Assembly: GCA_021740915.1 (NCBI GenBank)
Contig: JAIOYW010000007.1
Span: forward strand, 124,001 to 188,000
Origin: Ignavibacteriales bacterium
GTDB lineage: Bacteria > Bacteroidota > Ignavibacteria > Ignavibacteriales > Melioribacteraceae
DNA: 64,000 nt
Direction: 5' to 3'
Shown: positions 24,938 to 32,979 of the stretch, piece after piece
Layout of the letters: each line of letters begins with the position of its first letter
Position numbering within the stretch: the first letter of the stretch is position 1
The notes under the pieces: generated by a model
Databases searched by the model: none
Told to the model about the DNA's origin: nothing
Seen by the model: the letters and a program-made list of their open reading frames with translations, nothing else
Program-made: the position numbers and the translations under genes

Positions 24938-26899
24938 CTAAATAAAAACAGGAAGGGTTATTGTAATCTTCGATCCTTTTGTATCGGTATTCCTGTAATT
25001 AATATCCCCGCCATGCGCATTAATGATGTTTTTCGCAATCGCGAGACCTAATCCCGGATGGTTTTCCTTGTTATAGGAGAAGAAGGGTTCGAAAATTCGT
25101 TCCCTGTAAATTTCCGGAATGCATTGCCCTTCATCCGCAACTACAATCTCACAAGTCCTTCCAAAACTGTACGTCATCAATTTAATAAGACCACCTGAGG
25201 GCATAGCTTCCATAGCATTATTGATAAGAAGATCCAGGACGTCAAACATTTTTGAGACATCCGCTCTTATCAGAGGGTCTTCTTTCGAATAATTTGCCAT
25301 GAGCGAATATTTTTTTGCCATCAAATGCAATTCATTTTTCTCAATATATTCACGGACAATGCTGTTCAAATTTTTATCGCTTTGTCTGAGATTCAATTTA
25401 TCAAAGGAAAAATCCCGGAGTTTCTGAATATTGGAGTGAACCTCATTGGTCATTTCGATGATGCCTTTGATCGATTTTTTAACTTCGTCAGGCAAGAATT
25501 TTTCCCGCTCGAGTATATTCTCGGCATATCTTTGAGAAATCAGCACTTGTTTTTTTACGTAAACATCCAGTAATCTGGACAATTTCGTGACATTGGAACG
25601 TCTCTCGCCTGCAAGTAGAGCATCGTTTGTCCTTGCTGATTCAAATGCCGAAATAATAAAACCGGAAAGATATTCCAGAATTTTGACATCATCCGATGAA
25701 AACCTGCCGGATTTTTTATTGAAAGCCTGAATAACAAGCTTAACATTTCCGTTTGAATCAAAATACGGAGCTGAAACCATATTTTGGAATTTTACCGGAT
25801 CGAGAGTATCATCCTTCTTGACAAACTCCGGAGAATCTCCAGGATTAATAAAAACCGGTTCTTTTTTCCTTGCAGACCACCCTGCAACTCCCTGCCCGAG
25901 CGGCAATTCGAAATCGGTGATCTCACCAGCGGTCTCAATTTTTGTAAATAAAGTTGACCTCACAGGATCAAAAATGAAAAGCTTACTGTACTCACTATCT
26001 GTTGCTGCTGAAGTTATGTTCTCGATTTCCCTGAATAGGGAAATTTCGTCTTTCTGATTAAAGATTTTAATAAGGTATTTAGTCAGTTGTTCTCTGCTGA
26101 TAACTTCTGCGCTTTGTTTTTCAGCAGGAACCGACTGGATGGAAGCGGAAATTTCATGGCTGGGACTGACGGATACGTCAATTCTGTTAATTTCCTCTTT
26201 ACTGCGAGATGTGACCTCATCCAAATCTGGTTTTTGAACTTCGGAAATTTCTTTCCCGACAATTTCTGTTTCTTCAGATTCAGAATTATTTTTAAGCAAA
26301 GAATCCAGAAAGTCCTCTTCTTTATCCGCAGGCTCATTCTCAGAATTTAGTTCTGCTAAAGAATCTGTCTCAATCAATTCCGGTATATCGGGCGTCTTTT
26401 CATTACCCCGCGATGGCATTACTGATTCGGACTCTCCCGGTTCAGAATCTCCGCTTAAATTATCCGGAATCTCTGTTAAAACTAGCTCTATGGGATTATC
26501 AACTGTATCAGATTCAGACGGTACGAACTTCTGATAAAAATTCAGGTCGTGCGATAAAATTGTATTAATATCATCAAGTTCAAATTCGATAGCGTATGTG
26601 TCGCCGGCAGCAATGGCAGTTTCATTTCTTTCAGTGCCCATCAGACAATCTTCAAAACCAAAATGATCGTTGAGCAGGACTTGAATTGATTCATTACCTG
26701 AGGCTGCTTTTCTGATAATCTGCACATTTCCTTTCAAGAGGATGAAACCAGCAAAGGCGTTGTCGCCATTTTTATAAAGGATTTCCCCTTCTCTGAAAGC
26801 AGCTAGTTTACCGAAACCCTTGTCGGGATTCAATACAGAAAATTCTATATCTTTGAATATGCTGATATTTTTTAATACTGTTAAGAGTTGTTCTCTCAT
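24938..26899 (-). CDS. sensor histidine kinase with cNMP-binding and GAF domains
   Basis: 653 residues, cytoplasmic. Residues 1-120 form a cyclic-nucleotide-binding-like domain (FREGEILYKNGDNAFAGFILLKGNVQII). About 130-275 is an acidic, low-complexity linker rich in Glu, Ser and Pro. About 285-430 is a GAF domain (LGQGVAGWSARKKEPVFI). About 540-653 is the ATPase: N box LLINNAMEAM, G1 VADEGQC, F box FEPFFSYNKENHPGLGLAIAK. The helical pair before it has no textbook HExxN phospho-acceptor; His in MTNEVHSNIQKLRDF is a candidate. No response regulator is next to it. Divergent from the AlkA gene across 22 bases. Confidence 0.82.
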   Translation of the reverse strand: MREQLLTVLKNISIFKDIEFSVLNPDKGFGKLAAFREGEILYKNGDNAFAGFILLKGNVQIIRKAASGNESIQVLLNDHFGFEDCLMGTERNETAIAAGDTYAIEFELDDINTILSHDLNFYQKFVPSESDTVDNPIELVLTEIPDNLSGDSEPGESESVMPSRGNEKTPDIPELIETDSLAELNSENEPADKEEDFLDSLLKNNSESEETEIVGKEISEVQKPDLDEVTSRSKEEINRIDVSVSPSHEISASIQSVPAEKQSAEVISREQLTKYLIKIFNQKDEISLFREIENITSAATDSEYSKLFIFDPVRSTLFTKIETAGEITDFELPLGQGVAGWSARKKEPVFINPGDSPEFVKKDDTLDPVKFQNMVSAPYFDSNGNVKLVIQAFNKKSGRFSSDDVKILEYLSGFIISAFESARTNDALLAGERRSNVTKLSRLLDVYVKKQVLISQRYAENILEREKFLPDEVKKSIKGIIEMTNEVHSNIQKLRDFSFDKLNLRQSDKNLNSIVREYIEKNELHLMAKKYSLMANYSKEDPLIRADVSKMFDVLDLLINNAMEAMPSGGLIKLMTYSFGRTCEIVVADEGQCIPEIYRERIFEPFFSYNKENHPGLGLAIAKNIINAHGGDINYRNTDTKGSKITITLPVFI

Positions 26900-26921
26900 A
26901 AAAATATTTTACTTTGATTGA

Positions 26922-27515
26922 ATGTATCAAGCCATAAGGCATCTTTCAAAAAATGATAAAATCCTGAAAGGAATAATCAGCAGATATCCTTTGACAAGAA
27001 CTGCTTCAACAGATGATTTACTTGAGTCTCTGATAAAAATAATTATCGATCAGCAACTCTCAGTAGCATCAGCACAGGCGATTGCGAATCGATTCTTCAA
27101 CCAGTTTCCGGATCCTTCGCCAGAAAAAATACTCGATGCCGGGACTGAGGTCTTAAGAGAATCGGGTCTTAGCCGGGCAAAAACCACCTGTATTCAGGAT
27201 CTTTGTAAAAAAATAATTTACAAGGAATTAAATATAAATGGTTTAAGTCAAAAAAGCGACTTTGAAATAAAATCTGAACTTATGCAGATCCGGGGAATTG
27301 GAGAATGGACGGCTGATGTTTTTTTACTTTTTGGTCTGAATCGACCGGATATTCTTCCTGCAGGCGACCTTGCACTCAGGAAAGCTGTTATGAATAATTA
27401 CAAAATGAAAAGAATGCCCGATAGAGAGGAAGTCAAAATTCTGGCTCAGAAAAACGGCTGGTCGCCTTATAGGTCTTATGCTTCATTATCGCTTTGGAAT
27501 AGTTTAAAGAATTAA
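26922..27515 (+). CDS. DNA-3-methyladenine glycosylase (AlkA/HhH-GPD type)
   Basis: 197 residues. The helix-hairpin-helix and GPD motif is MQIRGIGEWTADVFLLFGLNRPDILPAGDLALRKAV, with catalytic Asp near 149. It removes alkylated bases in base-excision repair. It lacks the N-terminal TATA-like domain of E. coli AlkA, like the shorter MAG-type enzymes. It is followed 12 bases later by an ECF sigma gene, so a shared transcript is possible and could tie repair to the sigma factor's signal. Confidence 0.88.
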   Translation: MYQAIRHLSKNDKILKGIISRYPLTRTASTDDLLESLIKIIIDQQLSVASAQAIANRFFNQFPDPSPEKILDAGTEVLRESGLSRAKTTCIQDLCKKIIYKELNINGLSQKSDFEIKSELMQIRGIGEWTADVFLLFGLNRPDILPAGDLALRKAVMNNYKMKRMPDREEVKILAQKNGWSPYRSYASLSLWNSLKN

Positions 27516-27526
27516 CTGGAATCCTA

Positions 27527-28111
27527 ATGATAAATTTTTCATCTAATCTTTCAGAAACCGAATTGATTGAGCTGGCAAAATCCGGCGACCGCAAAGCATT
27601 ATCTCTGCTGGTGCGGATGCATGAAAAAACAGTTTTCAATTTTGCTTTTAAAATATGCCGCGACCGCGACCGTGCTGAGAATACGATGCAGGAAACATTT
27701 ATGAGCCTCGTTAAATCAATAGGTCAGTTCAGCGGTAATTCAAAATTATCAACCTGGTTATATACTGTTGTTTCTAATCATTGCCTTATGATGGCAAGAT
27801 CGAACAGAAAATACAGCGAAACAAGTTCGTATGACGACGATGAAGTTTATATTGACGAAAAAAGTGTGGTTGACTGGGATGTTTCTCCAGAAAAAATCAC
27901 TGAGAATAATGAATTAAAGAGGATACTCGACGAAGCAATTCAGAAACTTGATCCCGAATATAGAATCGTATTTACACTGCGGGATGTCGAGGGTCTTTCG
28001 ACTGAAGAAACCGGAAAAATTACTGGTCTTTCAGTTCCGGCTGTTAAATCCCGTTTACACAGAGCAAGAGCATTTTTAAGGAGAGAATTGAATGGAAAAC
28101 TCGCAAGTTAA
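27527..28111 (+). CDS. ECF-type RNA polymerase sigma factor (RpoE-like)
   Basis: 194 residues. Region 2: VRMHEKTVFNFAFKICRDRDRAENTMQETFMSLVKSI with the core-binding and -10-reading segment; region 4: LDPEYRIVFTLRDVEGLSTEETGKITGLSVPAVKSRLHRARAFLRREL. The gene for a small zinc anti-sigma overlaps its end by 20 bases, a classic coupled pair. This is one of three ECF modules in the window and the only one with a ZAS-type partner. Confidence 0.93.
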   Translation: MINFSSNLSETELIELAKSGDRKALSLLVRMHEKTVFNFAFKICRDRDRAENTMQETFMSLVKSIGQFSGNSKLSTWLYTVVSNHCLMMARSNRKYSETSSYDDDEVYIDEKSVVDWDVSPEKITENNELKRILDEAIQKLDPEYRIVFTLRDVEGLSTEETGKITGLSVPAVKSRLHRARAFLRRELNGKLAS

Positions 28112-28343
28112 AGTAACATGCTCCGAAGTTGTCCGCCACATATGCGACAACCTCGGAGAACAGTTGAATTCGCCGAAATGTCTTGCTATAAAAGAGCATA
28201 TAGCTGAATGTCCGGACTGTTCAAAGTATCTGAATTCTGTAGAAAAAACAATTGATCTTTACAGGCAGTATAATTTTGAAGTGACCGATGATGTTCATTC
28301 CCGCCTTCTTGATAAATTAGGACTTGGAGAGAAAGAAGACTGA
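28092..28343 (+). CDS. zinc-binding anti-sigma factor (ZAS type), soluble
   Basis: 83 residues. HIAECPDC fits the HxxxCxxC zinc signature of anti-sigma factors, preceded by Cys residues at the helix start (VTCSEVVRHICDNL). No membrane segment, so it is probably a soluble, redox- or metal-responsive regulator like the RsrA class. A strong AAGGAGAG ribosome binding site inside the sigma gene drives it, and the 20-base overlap keeps sigma and anti-sigma output matched. Confidence 0.8.
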   Translation: MENSQVKVTCSEVVRHICDNLGEQLNSPKCLAIKEHIAECPDCSKYLNSVEKTIDLYRQYNFEVTDDVHSRLLDKLGLGEKED

Positions 28344-28515
28344 AATTTGAACTGATTATTTTAATATCAAATTTTCAGTGCCGACAATTATAAGCCGCCA
28401 TAAAATCACCCCGGATATCCATAAAGAACATTTAATTAAAATATCCCCTTTCCCGAAAAGGTATTATCTTTACATTTGACTTTTCGAAAGTAAAACCTCT
28501 TTCAGAGATAACCTG

Positions 28516-29310
28516 ATGATCAAATTTGTAATAATCACAGCCGCTTCATTATTCGGCTTGTACATCTTTATGCTCGCACTGCTTTATCTGCTGCAGGAAA
28601 AGCTCTTGTTTTCCCCCGTAAAACTGCCGGAAGATTATAAATTTTCATTTACCTATACTTATACTGAAACTTGGTTCAAAACCGAAAATAATGGGAGAAT
28701 AAATGCTCTTTATTTCCGCAAGCCCGATCCGAAAGGAATTGTTATCTACCATCACGGCAATGCTGGTAATTTACAGGGCTGGGCTAATATTGCTGAAAAC
28801 TTCCTGCAGTATAATTATGACGTTTTTATATATGACTACCGTCAATTCGGAAAATCCACAGGTTATTTCAACGAAGAGAACCTGTTAAATGATGCTTTGA
28901 TTTTGAGCAATAAGGTCGCTGAAGAATATAAAGGAAAGAAGATAATCGTCTACGGACGTTCTCTCGGTTCAGCCATGGCTCTATATGCATCCAAAACAGT
29001 GAACCCGGATCTAATAATATTAGAAACACCATTTTATGATCTTCCGGACGTTGCACTTGCACATTACCCTTTAGTGCCTGTATTCCTGTTGCGATATAAT
29101 TTACCCAATCATAAGTATTTAGCCTTTTCGAAATGCCCTGTGATTATTTTTCATGGTGATAAGGATGATCTTGTCCCTTTGAGTTCAGCCAAAAAGCTGG
29201 CGGAAGTTGACAAACTACGAACAGAATTTCACGTTATTCCTTCCGGGAAACATAATGGCCTTCGACACTCTGAAATTTATAAATCTGTACTTGACAAAAT
29301 CTTGAGATGA
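28516..29310 (+). CDS. alpha/beta hydrolase, membrane-anchored (BEM46-like)
   Basis: 264 residues. One N-terminal membrane segment (FVIITAASLFGLYIFMLALLYLL), then the hydrolase core: oxyanion motif YHHGNAGN, nucleophile elbow GRSLGSAM (Ser about 155), acid HGDKDDLVP and catalytic His in GKHNGL. It belongs to the BEM46/YfhR-like group of serine hydrolases; the substrate is unknown. It overlaps the next gene by 4 bases (ATGA). ATTATCTTTACATTTGACT 30-50 bases upstream may hold the promoter. Confidence 0.82.
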   Translation: MIKFVIITAASLFGLYIFMLALLYLLQEKLLFSPVKLPEDYKFSFTYTYTETWFKTENNGRINALYFRKPDPKGIVIYHHGNAGNLQGWANIAENFLQYNYDVFIYDYRQFGKSTGYFNEENLLNDALILSNKVAEEYKGKKIIVYGRSLGSAMALYASKTVNPDLIILETPFYDLPDVALAHYPLVPVFLLRYNLPNHKYLAFSKCPVIIFHGDKDDLVPLSSAKKLAEVDKLRTEFHVIPSGKHNGLRHSEIYKSVLDKILR

Positions 29311-29696
29311 AATACTTTAGAGCGATCCTGATACTTAATTCAATTTTTATTTTCGTTAACTGTGGTCAGATTTGGAAAACATATACTGCTGACTCTGAAA
29401 AAATTCTTTTCAATCTTGAACAGTTTAATAATGAAGGTCTTTTGGGCACGAGTCATCTGGAGCTCAGATCCATGGACTATGAATTCTGCATACCTGATCT
29501 GCCCGAATGCCGTGATGAAGTCAAACAGATCGATACAACATTACAGTTCTTTACTGATAGCCCTGGACGATCCGGCTGCGGAAAAGGAACCATACTTTGT
29601 ATCGGCAACACTCACCGACCTGATTTCAGGGAATCCCTTTTAGCTCTCGCAGCACTTCCATATATCACTGAAATAAAAGAGGTTTTTTATGAATGA
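29307..29696 (+). CDS. small putative lipoprotein
   Basis: 129 residues. The N-terminus MKYFRAILILNSIFIFVNCGQ resembles a lipoprotein signal with Cys19 as the acylation site, although VNC is a loose lipobox. The mature part has four further Cys (EFCIPDLPEC, SGCGKGTILC), possibly disulfides in the periplasm. Coupled to the hydrolase gene by an ATGA overlap. Function not recognised. Confidence 0.55.
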   Translation: MKYFRAILILNSIFIFVNCGQIWKTYTADSEKILFNLEQFNNEGLLGTSHLELRSMDYEFCIPDLPECRDEVKQIDTTLQFFTDSPGRSGCGKGTILCIGNTHRPDFRESLLALAALPYITEIKEVFYE

Positions 29697-30036
29697 GAAC
29701 CTCGAATGGAAAGATTACCATATCTAATCTTTATTCAGAACCACAAATTTTGATCTGTCAGTTTTGATTACTCAAGAACATTTTTTACCTGTTTTTTAAT
29801 AAATTATCTCCTATCTGCATCCGTTTACATTTATTGAAAAAACGGGGACTTTAGTTTAACTTAACACTGACCCGGAGTTTTATGCTTTCAATTTTGGTTA
29901 ATTTTTCAAGTACTTTGCCTGTCATGTATCCTTAAAATTCATTCTCTTATGATATTATTTCATATTATGTCGATGCAACTATTCGCCTCTGAAAGAGTCT
30001 AAATGACTATTGGAGTTGATTGGGGCAGGTTGGTTA
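29697..30036. other. intergenic stretch, no gene seen
   Basis: About 340 bases of AT-rich sequence with stops in all frames beyond short lengths. No hairpin-plus-T-run terminator, no RNA gene fold and no clear promoter could be identified. It should contain the end of the hydrolase operon and the promoter of the DUF5916 gene. Confidence 0.5.
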
Positions 30037-32673
30037 ATGCAAATAATATTAGTAGTATTTGTCTGGCTGATTGGGTCGGCAGTGGCGGCGGAGATTCGAA
30101 AACCTGAATCACAAAGTGCTATTCCGCTAAAAAGTGAAATAATATTCGACGGGATCATCAGTGAAACTGTGTATTCAGAGCAATATTTCGGGAATTTCAC
30201 TCAAAGAGAACCGAATGAAGGCAAACCGGCAACAGAAAATACCTTCGCATGGGTGCTTTACGACAAAGATTATATTTATATCAGTGCAAAACTGAAAGAT
30301 AGTGAACCGGATAAAATTGACAGAAGCATCGCCCGGCGTGATAGTTGGGTGGAAAGCGACTGGTTTGTGTTTTATGTTGATCCTTATAATGATAATAAAA
30401 CCGGCTACTTTTTTGCTACAAACCCGGGCGGCTCCATGCTGGACGGTGTGCTCTATAATGATTCCTGGGATGATAACACCTGGGATGGTATATGGGAATC
30501 AAAATGCAGGGTTACTGATGAAGGCTGGGAAACAGAGATCAGGATACCAATAAATCAACTTCGCTTCAGAGAATCGGAGAATATGGTTTGGGGAGTGAAT
30601 TTTGAGCGCAGAATAAAGAGAAAAAATGAAAGCGCCTATTTTGTGATGGTACCCAAAAAGGAAAGTGGTTTTGTTTCACATTTTGCTAAAATGGACGGAC
30701 TTACAGGAATCAAACCTTCTGCGAGGTTTGAGGCGCTGCCGTATATTGTTCAGAAAGCACAGTACCTTCAGCATGATAGTAACGATCCTTTTTATTCAGG
30801 AAATCAGTATCGAACAACCTTTGGAGGTGATTTTAAGATCGGATTGAACAGCAGCGTTAATCTTGATCTAAGCATCAACCCTGATTTTGGTCAGGTTGAA
30901 GTTGACCCTGCAGTTCTTAATCTTTCTGCATTCGAAACTTACTACGAGGAAAAAAGACCATTTTTTGTTGAAGGTGCAAGCATACTGCAATTCGGATTCG
31001 GAGGGTCCAACAATTTCTGGGGTTTTAATTTTGGCATCCCGAACTTCTTTTATTCCCGTAGGATTGGAAGACAGCCGCAGGGTTCAGTTGATACAGAGGG
31101 TTACGTTGATCAACCGACAGAAACTCGAATCCTCGGAGCCGCCAAAATCACTGGAAAAATCAATGACTCCTGGTCACTTGGAGCTCTTAGTTCAGTGACA
31201 GAAAGAACTTACGCTGAAGTTTCGGAACCCTCGGGGTTACGCCATTCTCAGGAAATTGAGCCTCTGACTCATTATGGTGTTTTCAGAACCAAAAGAGAGT
31301 TCGGAGATGGAAATAGTTCAGTCGGCTTTCTGTTGACTACAGTTAACCGCAATCTCAGAACTGAGGAACTTTCGAATTCTCTCAGCAAACAGGCTTATGT
31401 TTTTGGTGTTGACGGATGGACATTTCTCGATAATGAAAAAACATATGTGATCACGGGAGTTGCAGCCGGTTCTTACGTATCAGGCACTTCAGAATATATG
31501 AAAGAACTTCAGCAAAGACCCTACCGTTATTTTCAGCGACCGGATGCCGGCAAATACAGAATTGACAGCACAATAACTGATTTAAGCGGTTGGTTTTCGC
31601 GGATTATGCTTAATAAACAGAAAGGTAATTTTTATGTTAACGCCGCAATTGGTGCAATATCCCCCGGGTTTGAATACAATGACCTTGGACTACAGGGGAT
31701 GGGCAACAGAATTAACGGGCATCTTGTATTAGGGTACCGCTGGTTCGAACCCGATAGCACTTTCCGAAGTAAAAGCATTTACCTTTCTCATTTCCGGAAT
31801 TTCAATTTTGAGGGAAATGCAATTTCTAATGGAGCAATGCTGACTTCAAATTTTCAATTTCTGAATTATTATGGGATGAGTTTCCAGGCTTTTCTCGATT
31901 TCCCATATTACAGTCCCACATTCACAAGGGGCGGGCCGATCATGAAGAGGCCTGAAGGCTATTATTTATCTGTCTCCGGTTATTCCGATAACAGAAAACC
32001 ACTTGTCGCATACCTATCTTATAATTATTCCAGTGATAGAATGGGTTCGTACGGAAACAGCATATCATTCGACACAGAATGGCATCCCGCAACTAATATC
32101 AGTGTTACACTAGGACCATCAATCAGCCGGGAGATTGAAAAGACACAATGGGTTACTGCAATTGATGACTCCGGATTTGAACCGACTTTCGGTAAAAGAT
32201 ATATTTTCGGGGAATTGTCACAAACCTATATTTCGGCAACTCTGAGAATAAATTACGCCTTTTCACCTTCGATGAGTCTTCAGGCATATTTACAGCCTTT
32301 TTTTGCAGTAGGAAACTACAGCAAATTTAAACAATTCAGAACTCCTTCAACGATGGATTTTATGGATTTTGGTAAATCGGGATCAACTATCAGCTTCAAC
32401 AAAGAAAATGATCAATATAATATTAGAAGTGCGGAGGGCAGTGAATTCAGTTTTAGTAATCCGGATTTCAATTTCAAATCCTTCAGGGCCAATTTAATAT
32501 TCCGCTGGGAAGTTCAGAGCGGTTCCGTTCTCTACCTTGTGTGGACGCATAGTCGTGCAAATTTTGATCATCCTGGCGATTACAAATTTGGAAGAGATTT
32601 CAGCAATCTTTTTTCTGCTGCCCCTGATAATATTTTTCTTGCCAAATTTTCCTACTGGTTCAATATGTTTTAG
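30037..32673 (+). CDS. DUF5916 outer-membrane protein with CBM9-like domain
   Basis: 878 residues from the ATG at 30037; TTG codons up to 27 bases earlier would add a poor N-terminus, and an in-frame stop lies at 30004. Signal peptide MQIILVVFVWLIGSAVAA. Residues about 30-210 resemble a carbohydrate-binding family 9-like sandwich (FDGIISETVY, WVESDWFVFYVDPYNDNKTGYFF, WDGIWESKCRVTDEGWETEIRIP). The rest is the DUF5916 barrel (SSVNLDLSINPDFGQVEVDPAVLNLSAFETYYEEKRPFFVEGA is the characteristic block) ending in an aromatic strand. Likely binds or passes a glycan or peptide ligand at the outer membrane. No neighbouring peptidase or SusCD pair; monocistronic. Confidence 0.85.
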   Translation: MQIILVVFVWLIGSAVAAEIRKPESQSAIPLKSEIIFDGIISETVYSEQYFGNFTQREPNEGKPATENTFAWVLYDKDYIYISAKLKDSEPDKIDRSIARRDSWVESDWFVFYVDPYNDNKTGYFFATNPGGSMLDGVLYNDSWDDNTWDGIWESKCRVTDEGWETEIRIPINQLRFRESENMVWGVNFERRIKRKNESAYFVMVPKKESGFVSHFAKMDGLTGIKPSARFEALPYIVQKAQYLQHDSNDPFYSGNQYRTTFGGDFKIGLNSSVNLDLSINPDFGQVEVDPAVLNLSAFETYYEEKRPFFVEGASILQFGFGGSNNFWGFNFGIPNFFYSRRIGRQPQGSVDTEGYVDQPTETRILGAAKITGKINDSWSLGALSSVTERTYAEVSEPSGLRHSQEIEPLTHYGVFRTKREFGDGNSSVGFLLTTVNRNLRTEELSNSLSKQAYVFGVDGWTFLDNEKTYVITGVAAGSYVSGTSEYMKELQQRPYRYFQRPDAGKYRIDSTITDLSGWFSRIMLNKQKGNFYVNAAIGAISPGFEYNDLGLQGMGNRINGHLVLGYRWFEPDSTFRSKSIYLSHFRNFNFEGNAISNGAMLTSNFQFLNYYGMSFQAFLDFPYYSPTFTRGGPIMKRPEGYYLSVSGYSDNRKPLVAYLSYNYSSDRMGSYGNSISFDTEWHPATNISVTLGPSISREIEKTQWVTAIDDSGFEPTFGKRYIFGELSQTYISATLRINYAFSPSMSLQAYLQPFFAVGNYSKFKQFRTPSTMDFMDFGKSGSTISFNKENDQYNIRSAEGSEFSFSNPDFNFKSFRANLIFRWEVQSGSVLYLVWTHSRANFDHPGDYKFGRDFSNLFSAAPDNIFLAKFSYWFNMF

Positions 32674-32684
32674 TCCTTCTCTCG

Positions 32685-32744
32685 TCCCATATTCACCTTA
32701 TTGGTTATATTTGGGGGGAATAAAATCATCAGGTGAATATGGGA
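32685..32744 (+). promoter_or_regulatory. long inverted repeat masking the start of the zinc-ribbon gene
   Basis: Perfect 14-base arms TCCCATATTCACCT (32685-32698) and AGGTGAATATGGGA (32731-32744) separated by 32 bases. The right arm contains both the AGGTGA ribosome binding site and the ATG at 32739. In RNA the stem would hide both, so translation would need the structure to open. No T-run follows, so it is not a standard terminator. Confidence 0.55.
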
Positions 32745-32972
32745 GATTTTGAAAAGGAGAGAATTGAAAAGGTGTGGAAATGTACTGAGAACGGAGACAT
32801 AAGCAATTGTCCGATCAGGCATCATTGCACATATTCTGGATTTGGTTGGTTCTTATATTCTATGGGAGTTAGCGCACAGCCAGTCAAAATCGACTTCAAG
32901 TGCGATAAATGCGGTGCGATTATCGAATCCACAACCGACAAAGCAATAATGAAAAAATTTGTCGGCAGATAA
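32739..32972 (+). CDS. small zinc-ribbon-like protein
   Basis: 77 residues from the ATG at 32739 (an in-frame GTG two codons upstream is possible). Four to five cysteines: WKCTENGDISNCPIRHHC and KIDFKCDKCGAIIES, the last a CxxC zinc knuckle. No family recognised beyond zinc ribbon. Its start lies inside the right arm of a 14-bp inverted repeat, suggesting translational control. It is convergent with the large T9SS repeat protein, 7 bases from its end. Confidence 0.6.
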   Translation: MGDFEKERIEKVWKCTENGDISNCPIRHHCTYSGFGWFLYSMGVSAQPVKIDFKCDKCGAIIESTTDKAIMKKFVGR

Positions 32973-32979
32973 TTAAAAT

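Noticed and set aside
28342-28376. GAAATTTGA/TCAAATTTTC inverted repeat after the zinc anti-sigma gene as a terminator
   Set aside because: The stem is AT-only and no T-run follows; too weak to list.
30010-30036. TTG start adding nine residues to the DUF5916 protein
   Set aside because: No ribosome binding site, and the extra residues spoil a good signal peptide beginning at the ATG at 30037.
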